A stretch of DNA of 64,000 bases from contig CM060732.1 in assembly GCA_030704615.1 (NCBI GenBank), positions 83,103,171 through 83,167,170 of the forward strand, written 5' to 3'. Positions 1-11,027 of the stretch are shown here, piece after piece (position 1 is the first letter of the stretch; the number at the start of each line of letters is the position of its first letter). Origin of the DNA: Takakia lepidozioides. Lineage: Eukaryota; Streptophyta; Takakiopsida; Takakiales; Takakiaceae. Both the position numbers and the translations under genes were made by a program. The notes under the pieces are model-generated. The model saw only the letters and a list, made by a program, of their open reading frames with translations. It ran no database searches and was not told the origin of the DNA.

Positions 1-207
1 CATTGCTAGCAGCAGGGATCGTGGATCCAGTGCGCTTGTGCTTGCCCTGAAAAGAAATTCCCCCAGTACAATGTGGGTGATTACACATACATATAGGCAG
101 CAAGCAGCAAATCCTTGAATTCAGGCAAAACAAACTGGAAGCACATATCATTTGTAAAGACAAGATTACCCAAAACTCAGTATGATCTTGGGCAGTAAAT
201 CTCCCAA

Positions 208-1350
208 ATTTGATTGGCCCCAATGATGTCCTCCCAGATGTCGGAAGGTGCGACTCGGACGGAAATGCGGTGCCGCATTTCTGTTCCCGTTGTTCATAAT
301 TCTCAATCAGAACGGAAATGCGGTACCGCATTTCAGTTCCGATGTTTCACGATTTTCAGTCAGAACGGAAATGCGGTGCCGCATTTCCGTTCTGTAGAGT
401 ATTAAGGTCTGACCCGGGCGGAAATGCGGTGCCACATTTCCGTCCTACAGCTCCATGCCTCACATACAAAATGGAAATGTGGTGCCGCATTTCCGTTTTG
501 GAATGTCCGAAGGTGTGACTCCGACGGAAATGCGGTACCGCATTTCAGTTCTGATGTTTCACGATTTTTCGTCAGAACGGAAATGCGGTGCCGCATTTCC
601 GTTCTGCAATGTCGGGAGGTGCGACTCGGATGGAAATGCGCTACCGCATTTCAGTTCCGATGGTTCACGATTTTCAGTCAGAACGGAAATGCGGTACCGC
701 ATTTCCGTTCTGAATAGTATGAATGTCTCAAGCGGTCGGAATTGCGCTGTAGCTTTTCCGTCACTCGGCTCCATGCCTCAGATACAAAACGGAAATGCGG
801 CGCCGCATTTCCGTTCTGGAATGTTGGAAAGTGCGACTCGGACGGAAATGCGGTGTCGCATTTCAGTTCCGATGGTTCAGGATTTTCAGTCAGAACGGAA
901 ATGCGGTACCGCATTTCCGTTCTGGAGAGTATAAAGGTCTTTTGAGGACGGAAATGCGGTGCAGCATTTCTATCCCTCAGCTCCATGCGTCAGATACAAA
1001 ATGGAAATGCGGCGCCGTATTTCCGTTCTGGTATGTCAGAAGGTGCGACTCGGACGGAAATGCGGTGCCGCATTTCTGTTCCCGTTGTTCATAATTCTCA
1101 ATCAGAACGGAAATACAGTACCGCATTTCCGTTCCACCTTCACATACCGTGCTTGTTGGATGGAAATGCGTTACCGCATTTCCGTTCTGGAGAGTATAAA
1201 GGTTTCCCCCGGAAGGAAACTCGGTGCCGCATTTCCGTCGCTCTGGTGCATGACAAAGATGCAAAACGGAAATGCGGCGCCGTATTTCCGTCCAGCAGCA
1301 ATCGAAAGTATCATTTCGGACGAAAATCTGGAACCTCATTTCCGCATGCT
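208..1350. repeat. 53-bp palindromic satellite array (TGC type)
   Basis: About 21 monomers whose dyads start at 261, 314, 367, 420, 473, 526, 579, 632, 685, 738, 791, 844, 897 and so on to 1268, a strict 53-bp step. Each monomer carries a 22-bp palindrome of the form GGAAA-TGC-GGYRCC-GCA-TTTCC, with centre GGTGCC, GGTACC or GGCGCC. The 31-bp spacers fall into four classes that cycle roughly A-B-C-D, giving a 212-bp higher-order unit (clear from 579 to 1268). The last units after 1300 are degenerate. Open reading frames across the array are by-products of the repeat. Confidence 0.95.
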
Positions 1351-1479
1351 GAACCTGAATGGGTTGCATTGTTCCGAAACAACACAATTGCGGCCAGTCT
1401 TGATGAGCACAACTTGGTTGTCTGACCGTTTGAACTAACAGTACTGGCACTTGTCAGTGCAAACGTTCATGTCTGCACC

Positions 1480-4140
1480 GTGAATACTGCTGGATCCACC
1501 CTCAGGAGAAACTGTCAGGAGATGTTATTTCGTCGCCGAATCGGCCATCATTGTCTAACTTACTGGCTATGGAATCACACCTCTCACCTTCATGCATGTA
1601 GCTTGAAACAATACTTTCCACTTCAATGTGCGACTTCCAATCGTCGATGGACTCCGCATGGTGCCTGTGAGCCTTGGTCTGTTGCTATACTGAACCTCGC
1701 ACTTGCCAACTTCTTGCAGTCTTCGATGGCTCCGAATTCCTACGCTATAGTTTGCTGTCCTCCGCAACTTGGGAGAGCCTGGATCCCAAACGAGGGAGGA
1801 CTTTGCAGAGTGACCGAAACTTACCTTTGTTCCAAATTCAAGCTCAAACCGGGCACAGTTTATTTGGAAGAAGAAAGGAAGGATGTTCCTGGATAGGTTG
1901 ATGAGACCATTGTCGTGCTAGGTAACGACGGAGGTTGCGGAATCGAATGGCACGTACCCCCATCAGACACCATCTTGTACCGAGCTGTGGGAATGCCCAT
2001 TCCCTTTCCGAATCAGTCGCTGCCCACACCATCCACAAAGGAGTCCGGAAACCGACAGGCGGCCACTGCCAACAGAGAGGTATGCAACGATAATCATTCC
2101 CGACCTGGACCGTCAAGACCCTCCATAGCTTCTCGTGTGGACGTATTCGACATTTCCGAAGATGAAGATGAGTGCATTGAGGTCCCTATGTCCTCCACAC
2201 GGTCGTTCAAATCCGAGATTGGGAGGGCATAAACGAGCAGATGGCAAGGGCGGGATTGCCAAAGCCCAATTTCAGGGGATTCATGGCAGACAACGCTCAG
2301 GCCAACTGGGCAGCGGTGCGGCGTGTGTACGGTGAGGACCCCAATGTTCCAATGGAGGGGAAAGAGAGATCCTGTGGATTCCATTGGATGCAGAGTCTAT
2401 CTCACTACACTACCAAATTTGTTGCTAGCTCATTCCAGGCTGAACACCGTGTCCTTTGTACGGCGTGGAAGGATGCACCCACATTTGATGACGCGGAGGT
2501 TAAGTTTGCTATCATCGAGGCTTGGTGGAACACGTCAGATGCAGTGGAGACAACCAATCTGGGAGCCTTGCACAGCTGGTTGGGGTGGTGGCATTTCTGG
2601 TATCGATAGTTCGGACAGTACATGCGGGAGGTATGATGCTGTCATTTTCGTGCAATTGTCTTTCTATTACGGACCTTTCCATTGGTTCCTCACCATTGTT
2701 TGTGTCCTTGTAGGAGCGGTGCTTGGATTCCGACACGGACATGCCGAACACGAATATGGCAGAATCAGTGCACTCCTCTTGGCGAGCGTCTTCTGCCGCA
2801 CATCTGGTGGACGTAGTGACGGCCACAACGGAGGACATCGACAGAGCAATCATGCAGCAAGCCACGTACTACAAGTTCCTGAGCGGGAAACAATGGGGCT
2901 TTGGGCCGGACATGGAGGAATTGTTGGTGCGAACAGCTTCGAGGTCGAAGAATCCACTGAAATGGGCGACATCATTGCGAGAGAAGATCAAAGGGACGCC
3001 TCTGCACCGCAGAGGTGAGCACCTAGAGGGGGACATCCGTACTCGCCCTGTGAGGCGGAGGATTGAAGAGGAACCCGGGTGCGAAGAGGATTCCTGGAGA
3101 TCCGACAGGAACATTCGGACAGCACCTTGAGGGCCCGTCATGTTGCCGCACAATGTGTCTTCCAGTAGTAGAAGCCCTCGCAATTCCAAATCGCCATCGC
3201 CTTCAAGCGGGGATTCCGTGCGAGAAATTGCCACCGCTCGCTTGCCCCAGATTCCACCCGCTGTTATGCAGTATGGCCAAGCCATTGTGGAGACGACTGT
3301 GTCTGCGTCACAGTGGAGAATTGCTCGCACAAAGCCGTCGTTTCGAGGCAGGTGTTCCGCAATTCGAGTGGATACACGGCAACGTTGTTTAGAGATGATA
3401 AGGAGGAATCCAGATGGTGCTGTCCCTGCTCCTACTTTTACAGGAAGATTTGTCCATGCAAAGTTTGCGGAGGCGACAACCACCCAGTTCTGGTTCTGCA
3501 GGCACGACATTATGACTTGCGTGTATGGAAAGCCCAAGTACGGCATACAAACAATGCCAGAGGCTCCCCCGGTGTGGCCGGTGGAACCAGGCTGCGATCT
3601 GAGTCAGGTTGAGGCTGACGCCCTTACCGCCGCAGGATTTCGGATGGTGCAGCGCACTGACGTCCCCAGACAACCATTTCCGCTTCCACAGCCTCCACCA
3701 CCGACCCCTATGAGAGCAAGAACAATGGGACCCGACAGCTCTAAGCATCCTACACACCGTTGGGGGAAACCGAAGAGGCGGCGACCTCCCTCAAAAGTGA
3801 ACGAGACAAGGATGGGGAATGCACTTCGGATGAACTGTACAATCTAGAGCTCGACAGAAGTGCCCCCACCAGGCTTCGGGCGTGTGTATCAGATGGCCAC
3901 GGCAGGCTCAGCTGTTTGCAATGAGGTGTACACCATCACCATTTCAGAATTACCCACCTGCAATTGCACCGACTTCCAGATCATGGCGAACAAGGGGGCA
4001 AGCATCTGTACTACGTGTACCTAAAGAGACTCCGGTGTAATTCCACAACTCATCACTTCATACATGCACCAGGGTTGAGCCCCCAAGAGGTGCACACTCT
4101 TCTGAATATGGATCCAGGGGACCAGTGACCTTGGCTTGCG
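1480..4140 (+). pseudogene. SWIM zinc-finger MULE-like transposase, decayed (fossil A)
   Basis: Remnant of a DNA transposase spread over several frames. At 2241-2600 a segment beginning with ADNAQANW and carrying an ERSCGFHW motif resembles the catalytic-core part of plant MULE-like transposases. At 2723-3130 comes a PNTNMAESVHSSW block of the same type. At 3140-3700 lies a Ser/Pro-rich region and a conserved FTGRF / FWF / WPV module. At 3930-4110 a SWIM-type finger (CNC, then after a frame change KHLYYVYLKRL) closes the protein. Fossil B at 49.2-50.3 kb has the same order of FTG, FWF, WPV and SWIM modules, so both are copies of one family. Frame changes near 2235, 2610, 3130 and 4005 make it non-functional unless some are introns. 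The N-terminal part at 1480-2230 is not recognised. The family name rests on motif memory, not on a search. Confidence 0.7.
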
Positions 4141-4381
4141 GTCCCAACACTATGGTACGCCCATCCTTTTCGGATAGTAGAACTGTATTGCTGCAAGTAG
4201 CTCTGACTCTGGCCACAGAAAGGTCCGACTTATGTCTTGCCTACCAGTAACCTGTTTTTCTCGAACTAAGATAATACTATGTCATTCACTCGTGTTTCCA
4301 CGTGCATGTATTTTTGTGTGTTGGAGGGTTCCTGTTTTTCTGCTCTCCCAAACTTTGCTTTCCTCATTCGACCCCCGGCAA

Positions 4382-4403
4382 GGAAATGCGGCGCCGCATT
4401 TCC
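4382..4403. repeat. Solitary TGC-type 22-bp palindrome
   Basis: A perfect single copy of the dyad found in the 0.2-1.35 kb array, with GGCGCC centre, lying about 240 bp beyond the 3' end of SWIM fossil A. Half-palindromes follow at about 4426 and 4832. Confidence 0.9.
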
Positions 4404-4976
4404 AAGTAACGTCGTAGGTACTGGTAGATGCGGCATTCACCAACACCAAACTGCCCAGAAAGTTCGCACGTACGAACCCTAATGCGACACCACATTTCCT
4501 AGTTGAGTCGCAAAACTTTCCCGCCGAATACTGGAAGATGACAGAATTGTGCAGACTCTATTGGTTCAGTCGCGGCAAAAGGGTCAGCTTCATTCCAATG
4601 TTAAGGCATGTAAAACCGCAGAATACTCTATACAGGCCAGTATGCGACATCCTTTTGCCGTGGTATACTGGATTTCTCGTTGCACGGTCACTCATTTCCA
4701 TGAGCGGATCTAAAAAACCATGAGCGGAGTTGTTATTGACGACATATCTTCGCCGCATTACAGGATCTGTAACTTCCAAAAACGGCAAGGTCAAATATAA
4801 AACTATTGTTTTAATACTTGTTTAATCTGCCGCATTTCCAAATTTGGAGGAGTCCGCTCATGAAATCCACGTGTCTTAGACTTCGGCTCACCGCTCATGC
4901 GGCTCATGGCTCATGGCTCATGGCTCATGGTTTCTGCTCATGAAATAGTAAACCTCCATCTCATTCAGCCATACTG

Positions 4977-5110
4977 TCAAACACTCCCTTCATACATGTC
5001 CACGAGGGTATTGTTCAGAATGACACTTGGTACAATTGCAGCTCTGACAATGTTGCTATGGACCTCTTTCGCCCTTTTCCAGAGCTGCCAGGCTTGCACA
5101 CGCATCGCAA
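4977..5110 (-). pseudogene. PPR protein fragment
   Basis: The minus strand encodes about 42 residues with the KEVHSNIV ... NTLVDMY pattern of plant PLS-type pentatricopeptide repeats, which bind organellar RNA. Only part of one or two repeats is present and the frame ends after VDMYEG. It matches the PPR remnants at 11-12.5 kb and directly abuts the ALY-like fragment on its upstream side. Confidence 0.7.
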
Positions 5111-5130
5111 ATGCATACAATCTCAACAAG

Positions 5131-5502
5131 TCAATTGTGGTCATAAGATACCTTTTTCCAGTCTCTGCCATATTTCCGAAATGCTTGATAGAAGAGCTCC
5201 AGGTCCTCTTTGCTCCAAGGAGGTCCAAGCATGTCCGACAATTTGCGCTTCTGATCACCAGCTCGCCCACTCACCTCAGTCCCATAACTGCATTCAAGCA
5301 GCATCCAAAATTGGATTTCACTCTTGCTCACGCTGGGTGTGTTACCCATCTGCCCAGTCCCAATGGCACCATTGCTCCTAGATATGGAATTTCGCCGGGA
5401 TCCTGCAACCTGCAACCTGACATCACCAGAATCAGGCAAATTGTTCAATTGAATGCCTTTGATGAGGATGGATCTATAGGCAAAAACAGAAAGAGAGCTC
5501 AA
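5131..5502 (-). pseudogene. ALWAYS EARLY/LIN9-like SANT exon fragment
   Basis: The last third of this 123-residue minus-strand frame reads [18 protein letters not shown] followed by [15 protein letters not shown]. This is the start of the SANT/Myb domain of plant ALWAYS EARLY proteins, the LIN9 homologues of DREAM/MuvB-type complexes. A GT follows DWKK (GTATCT on the minus strand), consistent with the natural exon end, after which only a few residues and a stop occur. The residues upstream are not recognisable and may be intron. The rest of the gene is absent. PPR-derived sequence begins within about 40 bp downstream, so this is a captured or rearranged gene fragment and not a working gene. 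Confidence 0.7.
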
Positions 5503-5805
5503 TTTGCTGGAACAGAAAGTGTTATTCCTTCTTCAAGTTGCTTAAAAGGCTCATGCTCAGGTCTATGGGCACTCCCCTTTTTCATTATCACCACGTTTAA
5601 CAAAACAATGGTCACAAAAATAAGGACCAAGAAGGCTGAAACATGGAAAAAGAGCAACCTTCAGCTTTTGAATGTCAGTTTCACAATTTGTATTTATTGT
5701 TTCCAGTGAACACTGGTTATAGGGAGATTATGGCGGACAGACAACAATTACAATCTAGTCAATGTAAGATTAGGTTTGAAACTTGGGTTTAGCTTCAAGC
5801 AGATG

Positions 5806-5975
5806 TGGGACTTTTGCAACCAGACACAACCTGTAATCTGGAGCTTGAAATCCGGCCCTTTTGGATGAATCTGGACACACACTCGATCCCTGCTCCTTCA
5901 AGCTATCCATGCCTGTGCTTGCAAGGTGAACGATGGTGGAAAACACAGAGCTCCTGCAGTTCAAGAAGATCAAGA
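5806..5975. repeat. Dispersed repeat shared with 9.9, 10.2, 52.8 and 53.7 kb
   Basis: The left half (about 5830-5910) recurs at about 52835-52915 and 53705-53795. The right half, with the AAGGTGAACGATGG motif, recurs at about 9919-9975 and 10194-10250. No gene is evident. Confidence 0.75.
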
Positions 5976-6039
5976 TTTGGGCATTGCGGGCAGTTCCAAA
6001 GACGTTGGCACGGCGATTTCTTTTAGCCTATTTCGCGCG

Positions 6040-6240
6040 GGCCGTCTGGGCAGATTCCAAAGAAATTGACGATGACGATGACCTGGCTACGATGACCTGT
6101 CTACGATGACGTGGCGACGATGACGTGGCACTATGGCACCCTGTACCTGCTCTACGCTAAACTAGCTTCCAACCTTCGGTCGTCGCTAGAACTAGGGCTT
6201 CGCGTTGCTCCGCACTACTAGCGACGACTTCTGAGAACTA
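6040..6240. repeat. Dispersed repeat with GACGTGGC motifs and terminal hairpin
   Basis: About 150 bp (6040-6190), with several GATGACGTGGC copies followed by a block ending CTTCGGTCGTCGCTAG, recurs in direct orientation at 13560-13735. Here the repeat continues into a hairpin: GTCGTCGCTAG at about 6179 is mirrored by CTAGCGACGAC at about 6218. The 6190-6240 part also resembles 15705-15760. Probably the end of a non-autonomous DNA element. Confidence 0.7.
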
Positions 6241-6424
6241 CGTGCAATTGGCACAAAAAGGGGTGGGTCATTGCCACGCATACAGTGATTCTTTTGATAA
6301 TTGGAAATATATACTATGCAAAAAACATGAGGAACTATGCAAAAGTATAACCATCATAGGCATACATACCCCTATCTATGCCCAAGAAGTGAGGGGGAGT
6401 TGAACCCCCTTTTCTGCCCGGTAT

Positions 6425-6512
6425 GCAAACACCTCCCCCTCCCCCTCCCCCTCCCCTCCCCTCCGTCCGTCCGTCCGTCCGTCCGTCCCCAAGTCCGTCC
6501 CCAAGCATCAGA
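6425..6512. repeat. CCCCTn / CCGTn microsatellite
   Basis: Pyrimidine-rich simple sequence: several CCCCCT/CCCCT units followed by about seven CCGT units. It is surrounded by A/T-rich DNA without a gene. Confidence 0.95.
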
Positions 6513-7109
6513 CATCACATCAAATAACCACCCAATGTAGCTGCACTGATCGCCCTCCTGAAATAAGGAAAGAAAAAAAAACATCCAGAAAAATTGAGAA
6601 ACCCAAGCCCTCCATAGCTTCCCGACACTGAGCCTGTAATTTTTTCTTCGTTTAGCATTTGTTTGGTCTGGATCTGGTTCTGTGGTTTGTTGTGGATGTT
6701 CAACTCTGTATTTTTGCTTTCGTTTAGTTTTTCTTTGTTTAAAGCATATTTTCTCCGTCTCTTAGCATTAACAAGCTGTCTATCCATATTAAACTGACGT
6801 TATACACGTAAGTTTTTTTTAATAAATAAATAATGTTATTTATGTATACATTGGCATTTTTTATAGAATTAATAATGACCGTCCATGTAATGGAGATTTA
6901 GCTATTTGGAGCGAAATTTACCAATGGAAAGATAGTAAGGTGAAGGAAAATTTCAGGGGATAAAAAGAGAGTTTGAGAGTAATAAGAGAGTTTCAGTCTC
7001 CTGGATGAAAGAGGAAAAATTAAAAAGAAAAGATAATAAAGGTTTTAATCCCGCCATTCTCCCCCATCGGACTGGGCTTGATTCCTTGAAACCTTGCTTT
7101 GCCGCGTTT

Positions 7110-7535
7110 TTAGATCTGCCTTGGAGTACGGATCTTAAGCTCCCGACGAGATGAATTCAAGGTCAGATGGTGGGGTCATTTGCAACACATGTCCAACACC
7201 AGATACCCTAAGTTAATCGACTCTATATCTTGGAAACATGACCGCCCTGTCAAACAGGCTAAGTCTTGCCAGAAGAGAGTAGAAGAGATTCAAATGAAGT
7301 TAGGCAGAAAATTTCCCTGAACCTGTTTCCAATCTGTGACATGGGGGAGGATATCATGGATGACCTCAAGGGTCTACCCACTCTCGGCACCAAATTGAAT
7401 TTAAACTCAGGGCAGGAAGCCTACCTTTGAATAGTAAACAGAAGCAGAGAGGAAAGGGAGAGTGCAATTGCCTGTTGTGTGGGCATCCCGAAGATAATAT
7501 TCATTTTTTGATTCACTGTCCGGGGTAGTCTCACC
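7110..7535 (+). pseudogene. LINE ORF2 3' end (C-terminal zinc knuckle)
   Basis: One part reads SSRRDEFKVRWWGHLQ, the RWxGH block found late in many LINE ORF2 proteins. After a frame change, about 7405-7530 reads RAGSLPLNS followed by CNCLLCGHPEDNIHF and IHC, a zf-RVT-like zinc knuckle. Reverse transcriptase and endonuclease are missing from this copy. A second copy of the RRDEFK segment lies at about 8154-8197. The element would have copied itself by target-primed reverse transcription; this is a dead 5'-truncated piece. Confidence 0.65.
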
Positions 7536-7809
7536 CTAAGTGTACGGAGTCTGAACGTCATGTAACTGAAGGATTTGGTACGAGTAAAGTCTACACACGG
7601 GGTAATTGTCCCCCTTTTGCAGAATGCTTGGCCATCCAGGAGCAATCTTAAGCTACTTAGACGACAAACAATTCACATGCAAAGCGCTGGCTTGCGGCTG
7701 GTCACAATCTAACCTCACAGGCCTAACTAACCAAAGGAAACAACTCAAAGTGGGACAAGTTCTTCGGACTAATGATATGAACTGGTTGGAGATGTCATTG
7801 GTTATAAAT

Positions 7810-8200
7810 GGGCAGGTAAGATGTGTACTCTCAAGCCAACCTTTGCCAAACGCGGTCATAAAGAGGTTGGATTCTTTGTCCGTGATTTCTTGTTTGACAA
7901 TTGTGAAATTATCAACAAGGGTTTGAGGTACGAGCATAGTATCTGGCTAAAGGTGAAACTGAAGGGCGGCATGAATACAAAGGACTTCTTTGTGGGTTGT
8001 GTTTACATGCCCACAGAGGGGACCTTTAGTGCTGACGCAGACAAAGCCTGCTTTGGAGTACGGATCTGCTACATGGGGTGCTTAAAGAGTGCATGTCAAC
8101 ATGCTCCAAAACAGCCAATGTGGCTGTTCGGGGTGAGTTTGGCATCCCTTCCTTAAGCTCCCGACGAGATGAATTCAAGATCAGATGGTGGGTCAGTTGA
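7810..8200 (+). pseudogene. LINE endonuclease fragment joined to a C-terminal piece
   Basis: The frame from about 7821 includes VGFFVRDFLFD, SIWLKVKLK and DFFVGCVYMPTEG, the pattern of an APE-like endonuclease of a non-LTR retrotransposon. After about 8050 it jumps, in another frame, to NVAVRGEFGIPSLSSRRDEF, which belongs near the ORF2 C-terminus. The reverse transcriptase between them is deleted. The order in the genome (C-terminal piece at 7.1-7.5 kb, then endonuclease) is opposite to that of an intact element, so at least two insertions or a rearrangement are needed. Confidence 0.65.
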
Positions 8201-8834
8201 TGGAAACTACATTCTGGGCATTGTTGGGGCTAGGATGCGGCTCGGGCAATTGCCAGGTAAGTTTTACTGTTGTTGATGCACGGTTACTGGCTAGTCATGA
8301 TTGTGTCAGATGAATTTAGCTCTAGTTGGTGAATGGAAGAAACAACCTATGTGGACTAGTTATGCTCGTCATATGCATTTAGAAAGTCCCATTTCTTGGA
8401 TGCAGATTTTTCAGCTTATGAAATGATTTTGGTGAGACATGGGCTAATGCTGGTAGACTATTCGTATGGGGCCAAGAGAAAGTGCTACAAAGTCTATCTT
8501 TTTCTCTTCTTTGGTAAGAAGGAAGGGCCAGGATCTAGAAGGCCCTGCTACTTGCCTCATGTACTCCTAAGTGCGAGTATTAAAGCAGCAACTGTCCAGT
8601 CAGAATTGCTATAATGTGCATGTGATGCTAGGCAACCAAACACAGGGACCTTGAATTCCATACTCTTCTTACCTCAGTTTCAAATATTCTCCTAGTAACC
8701 GAGGCACTATTTGCAACTTTCTGAGATATATCATAATTTTGCAACTTTTACAATAAAACACAAGGTATGTGAAATAGGGCAAAGGACAGAAGAGAAGTGC
8801 CTGTTGTGAGAGCGTCTAGAACACCAGTTGCCTG
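8200..8834. other. No recognisable gene
   Basis: A 72-residue plus-strand frame at 8396-8614 may be further LINE debris (its middle reads GAKRKCYKVYLFLFFG), but I cannot assign it. Otherwise A/T-rich sequence without clear coding signal. Confidence 0.5.
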
Positions 8835-9483
8835 CAGATACTTTTGGAATGCTTCCTCCTATGATTTACTTGCCAACACACACATGTCAAGTCATCATCT
8901 GATTGGTGTGATTTCCTTGTTCGATATACATTTGTGTCCAACAACCTGTTTGTTTTTTTTTTTCTTCTTCATCTTGCCATATGAGACAACTCCATTTGTT
9001 TTCTAGTACCTCTAAAGTATCATGACAGACATGACAGGTTTGTTATAGTTTCTTTGTGGGTACTACGGATGTCTGCCTGTCTCAGGCAGTGGCCAGACTC
9101 AAATCATCAAAAGCTAAATTTTAATGTACCAGGATAAGCTGGATTTTTGTGTACCTATTGTTGATCGACCTGTTCCACTTCCAAGAGCCGATGCAAGTTG
9201 ATGGTGTACAATGCTTGCTGCAGATACTTTTGGAATGCTTCCTTCTGTGATTTACTTGCCAACACACACATGTCAAGTCATCATCTAATTGGTGTGATTT
9301 CCTTGTTCGATATACATTTGTGTCCAACAACCTGTTTGTTTATTTTTTTCTTGTTGATCTTGCCATATGAGACAACTGCATTTGTTTTCTAGTACCTCTA
9401 AAGTGTCATGACAGACATGACATGTTTGATACAGATTTTTTTGTGGGTACCAGGGATGTCTGCCTGTCTCAGGCAGTGGCCAC
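8835..9483. repeat. Tandem duplication, about 260 bp, 386-bp offset
   Basis: The block from CAGATACTTTTGGAATGC to CTGTCTCAGGCAGTGGCC occurs at 8835-9096 and again at 9221-9483 with few differences. The intervening sequence is not repeated. No coding function seen. Confidence 0.9.
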
Positions 9484-9703
9484 TGGCCACATCACAAACA
9501 GATGTGAGCCCGGACTGCACCTCCACAATCTCAGCATTGACTGGTGAATTACTTGTGACAATCAAAGAGACAACATACACAGAAGATCCCTCAATCATAT
9601 TGAAACAAGAAGAATTTGCACATTTCTTTTGGTGTTGGTTTGCCCATTCTCTTTCCTATTACAAGCAAACATTCGCATAACTGTTTGCTGAACTCAGACC
9701 TAA

Positions 9704-10255
9704 ACGTTTGAAATGTTGTTTATGATTTATGGAGTTTAAGAAGTTTTCCACTAGGAGGATTAGAAATCCTTACTCTTACCAGGAGAGTCAGATCGAAGAA
9801 GCAACATCGTCAGAGATTGGGAAGCTGCCTAATTAAGCCTCACAAGGATTATCAACGTTCGTACTACCAATGACAAAATGAGGGAAAGCCACGGTCTTCG
9901 CTGAGAGCTCTCAGCTTGCAAGGTGAATGATGGCGGGAAACGCAGAGCTCATACAGTTCAAGAAGTGCAACAACTTCACGAATTTGCTGCACTCAAACAG
10001 CCATTGCAGCAGATAAGAGGGCTGTCGATACACAAAAATGTTTGAAATGTTGTTTATGATCTATGGAGCTTAAGAGGTTTCCCACTAGGAGGATCAGAAA
10101 TGCTTGGTCTCACCAGGAGAGTCAAATCGAAGAAAAAACGTCGTCAGTGATTGGGAAGCCGCCTACTCACAAGGATTATCAACGTTCGTTGTAAGGTGAA
10201 CGATGGCGGAAAACGCAGAGTTCCTGCAGTTTAAAAAATTGCAACAACTTCAAGA
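9704..10255. repeat. Direct duplication, about 220-280 bp, 330-bp offset
   Basis: The block starting GTTTGAAATGTTGTTTATGA, with CACTAGGAGGAT and GGATTATCAACGTTCG, occurs at 9704-9983 and 10034-10253. Both copies end in the dispersed motif AAGGTGAA-GATGGCGG, also present at 5919. Read from its ATG this motif would give MAENAELLQFKK, perhaps a former gene start. Confidence 0.85.
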
Positions 10256-10387
10256 ACCGGGCAGACCCGGCACGTTCTGGGAAAATTTGGTGTATTGGCC
10301 GTTCTTGGGCAGGCAGTCCGGGCAGGGTTAAAAAAATGTAAAATTCACATCTCATGTTTCGTTGTTTCGCGCAAGAAGAATGGCAGA

Positions 10388-10556
10388 ATGTTGCCAAAGT
10401 TGAACCAATCAAAATGCTTATGTGAACCTTGAGCCCTATGACCAATCATATTTTTGGGGAATTTTATCAAAATATTTTTTGTCAAGTGGCAAAAAATAAG
10501 CAGTCTTGGACCAGCAATGGCCCTTCACAGCACATGACCGGTTGACTCACTAATAA
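10388..10556. repeat. Dispersed repeat, second copy at 26.3-26.47 kb
   Basis: Shares GCCCTATGACC-AATCA, CAAGTGGCAAAA and GCAGTCTTGG-CCAGCAATGG in order and orientation with 26335-26425. It is non-coding and probably a non-autonomous element. From 10556 to about 11020 I see nothing further. Confidence 0.7.
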
Positions 10557-11027
10557 CAAACTACTCTTGTCACATTTGGATTCATAATTCACTTGCATGG
10601 GCATTGACAAAGTCCATATTAGGCATCCTCCATCCCTGTTATGTCTTATGAACCCACTCTAGAAACTCTTATAGGCATACCTATGACAGATCGTAAAAAA
10701 AACATCGTAAATCCAAAAAATATATTTCTTTCTCACGGTTAATAAGAATGCAAATGCCATCATCCCACAATTGGTAGAAATTCTGACAGCAATGCTCAAG
10801 GAACTTTTTAGTTTGTGAATATCCTGCCAGAAATATATATAGGCACCAAGCTGTATTGATTATCGTTCAAACACTATGGCTGCCAGTCAATAGAGTATGC
10901 AATTCCGTTGCAATGTGCCAGAGCCATGACCAATGGGCTATGGCTTCCCATGACCAAGATGTCAGGACACTCTCTTTGAACTTCCTCACATATCGTACTC
11001 TTTATATCTCCTTGCTTCAACCAGTCT

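Noticed and set aside
208-1350. CRISPR-like array (regular repeats and unique spacers)
   Set aside because: The repeats are palindromic but spacers fall into a few recurring classes, the genome is a plant, and no cas genes exist.
214-1450. Many 60-160-residue frames in the first 1.4 kb
   Set aside because: All lie in the 53-bp palindromic satellite and repeat the same short peptide in shifting frames.
4897-5709. 270-residue plus-strand frame
   Set aside because: It is antisense to the PPR and ALY-like sequences and has no domain of its own.
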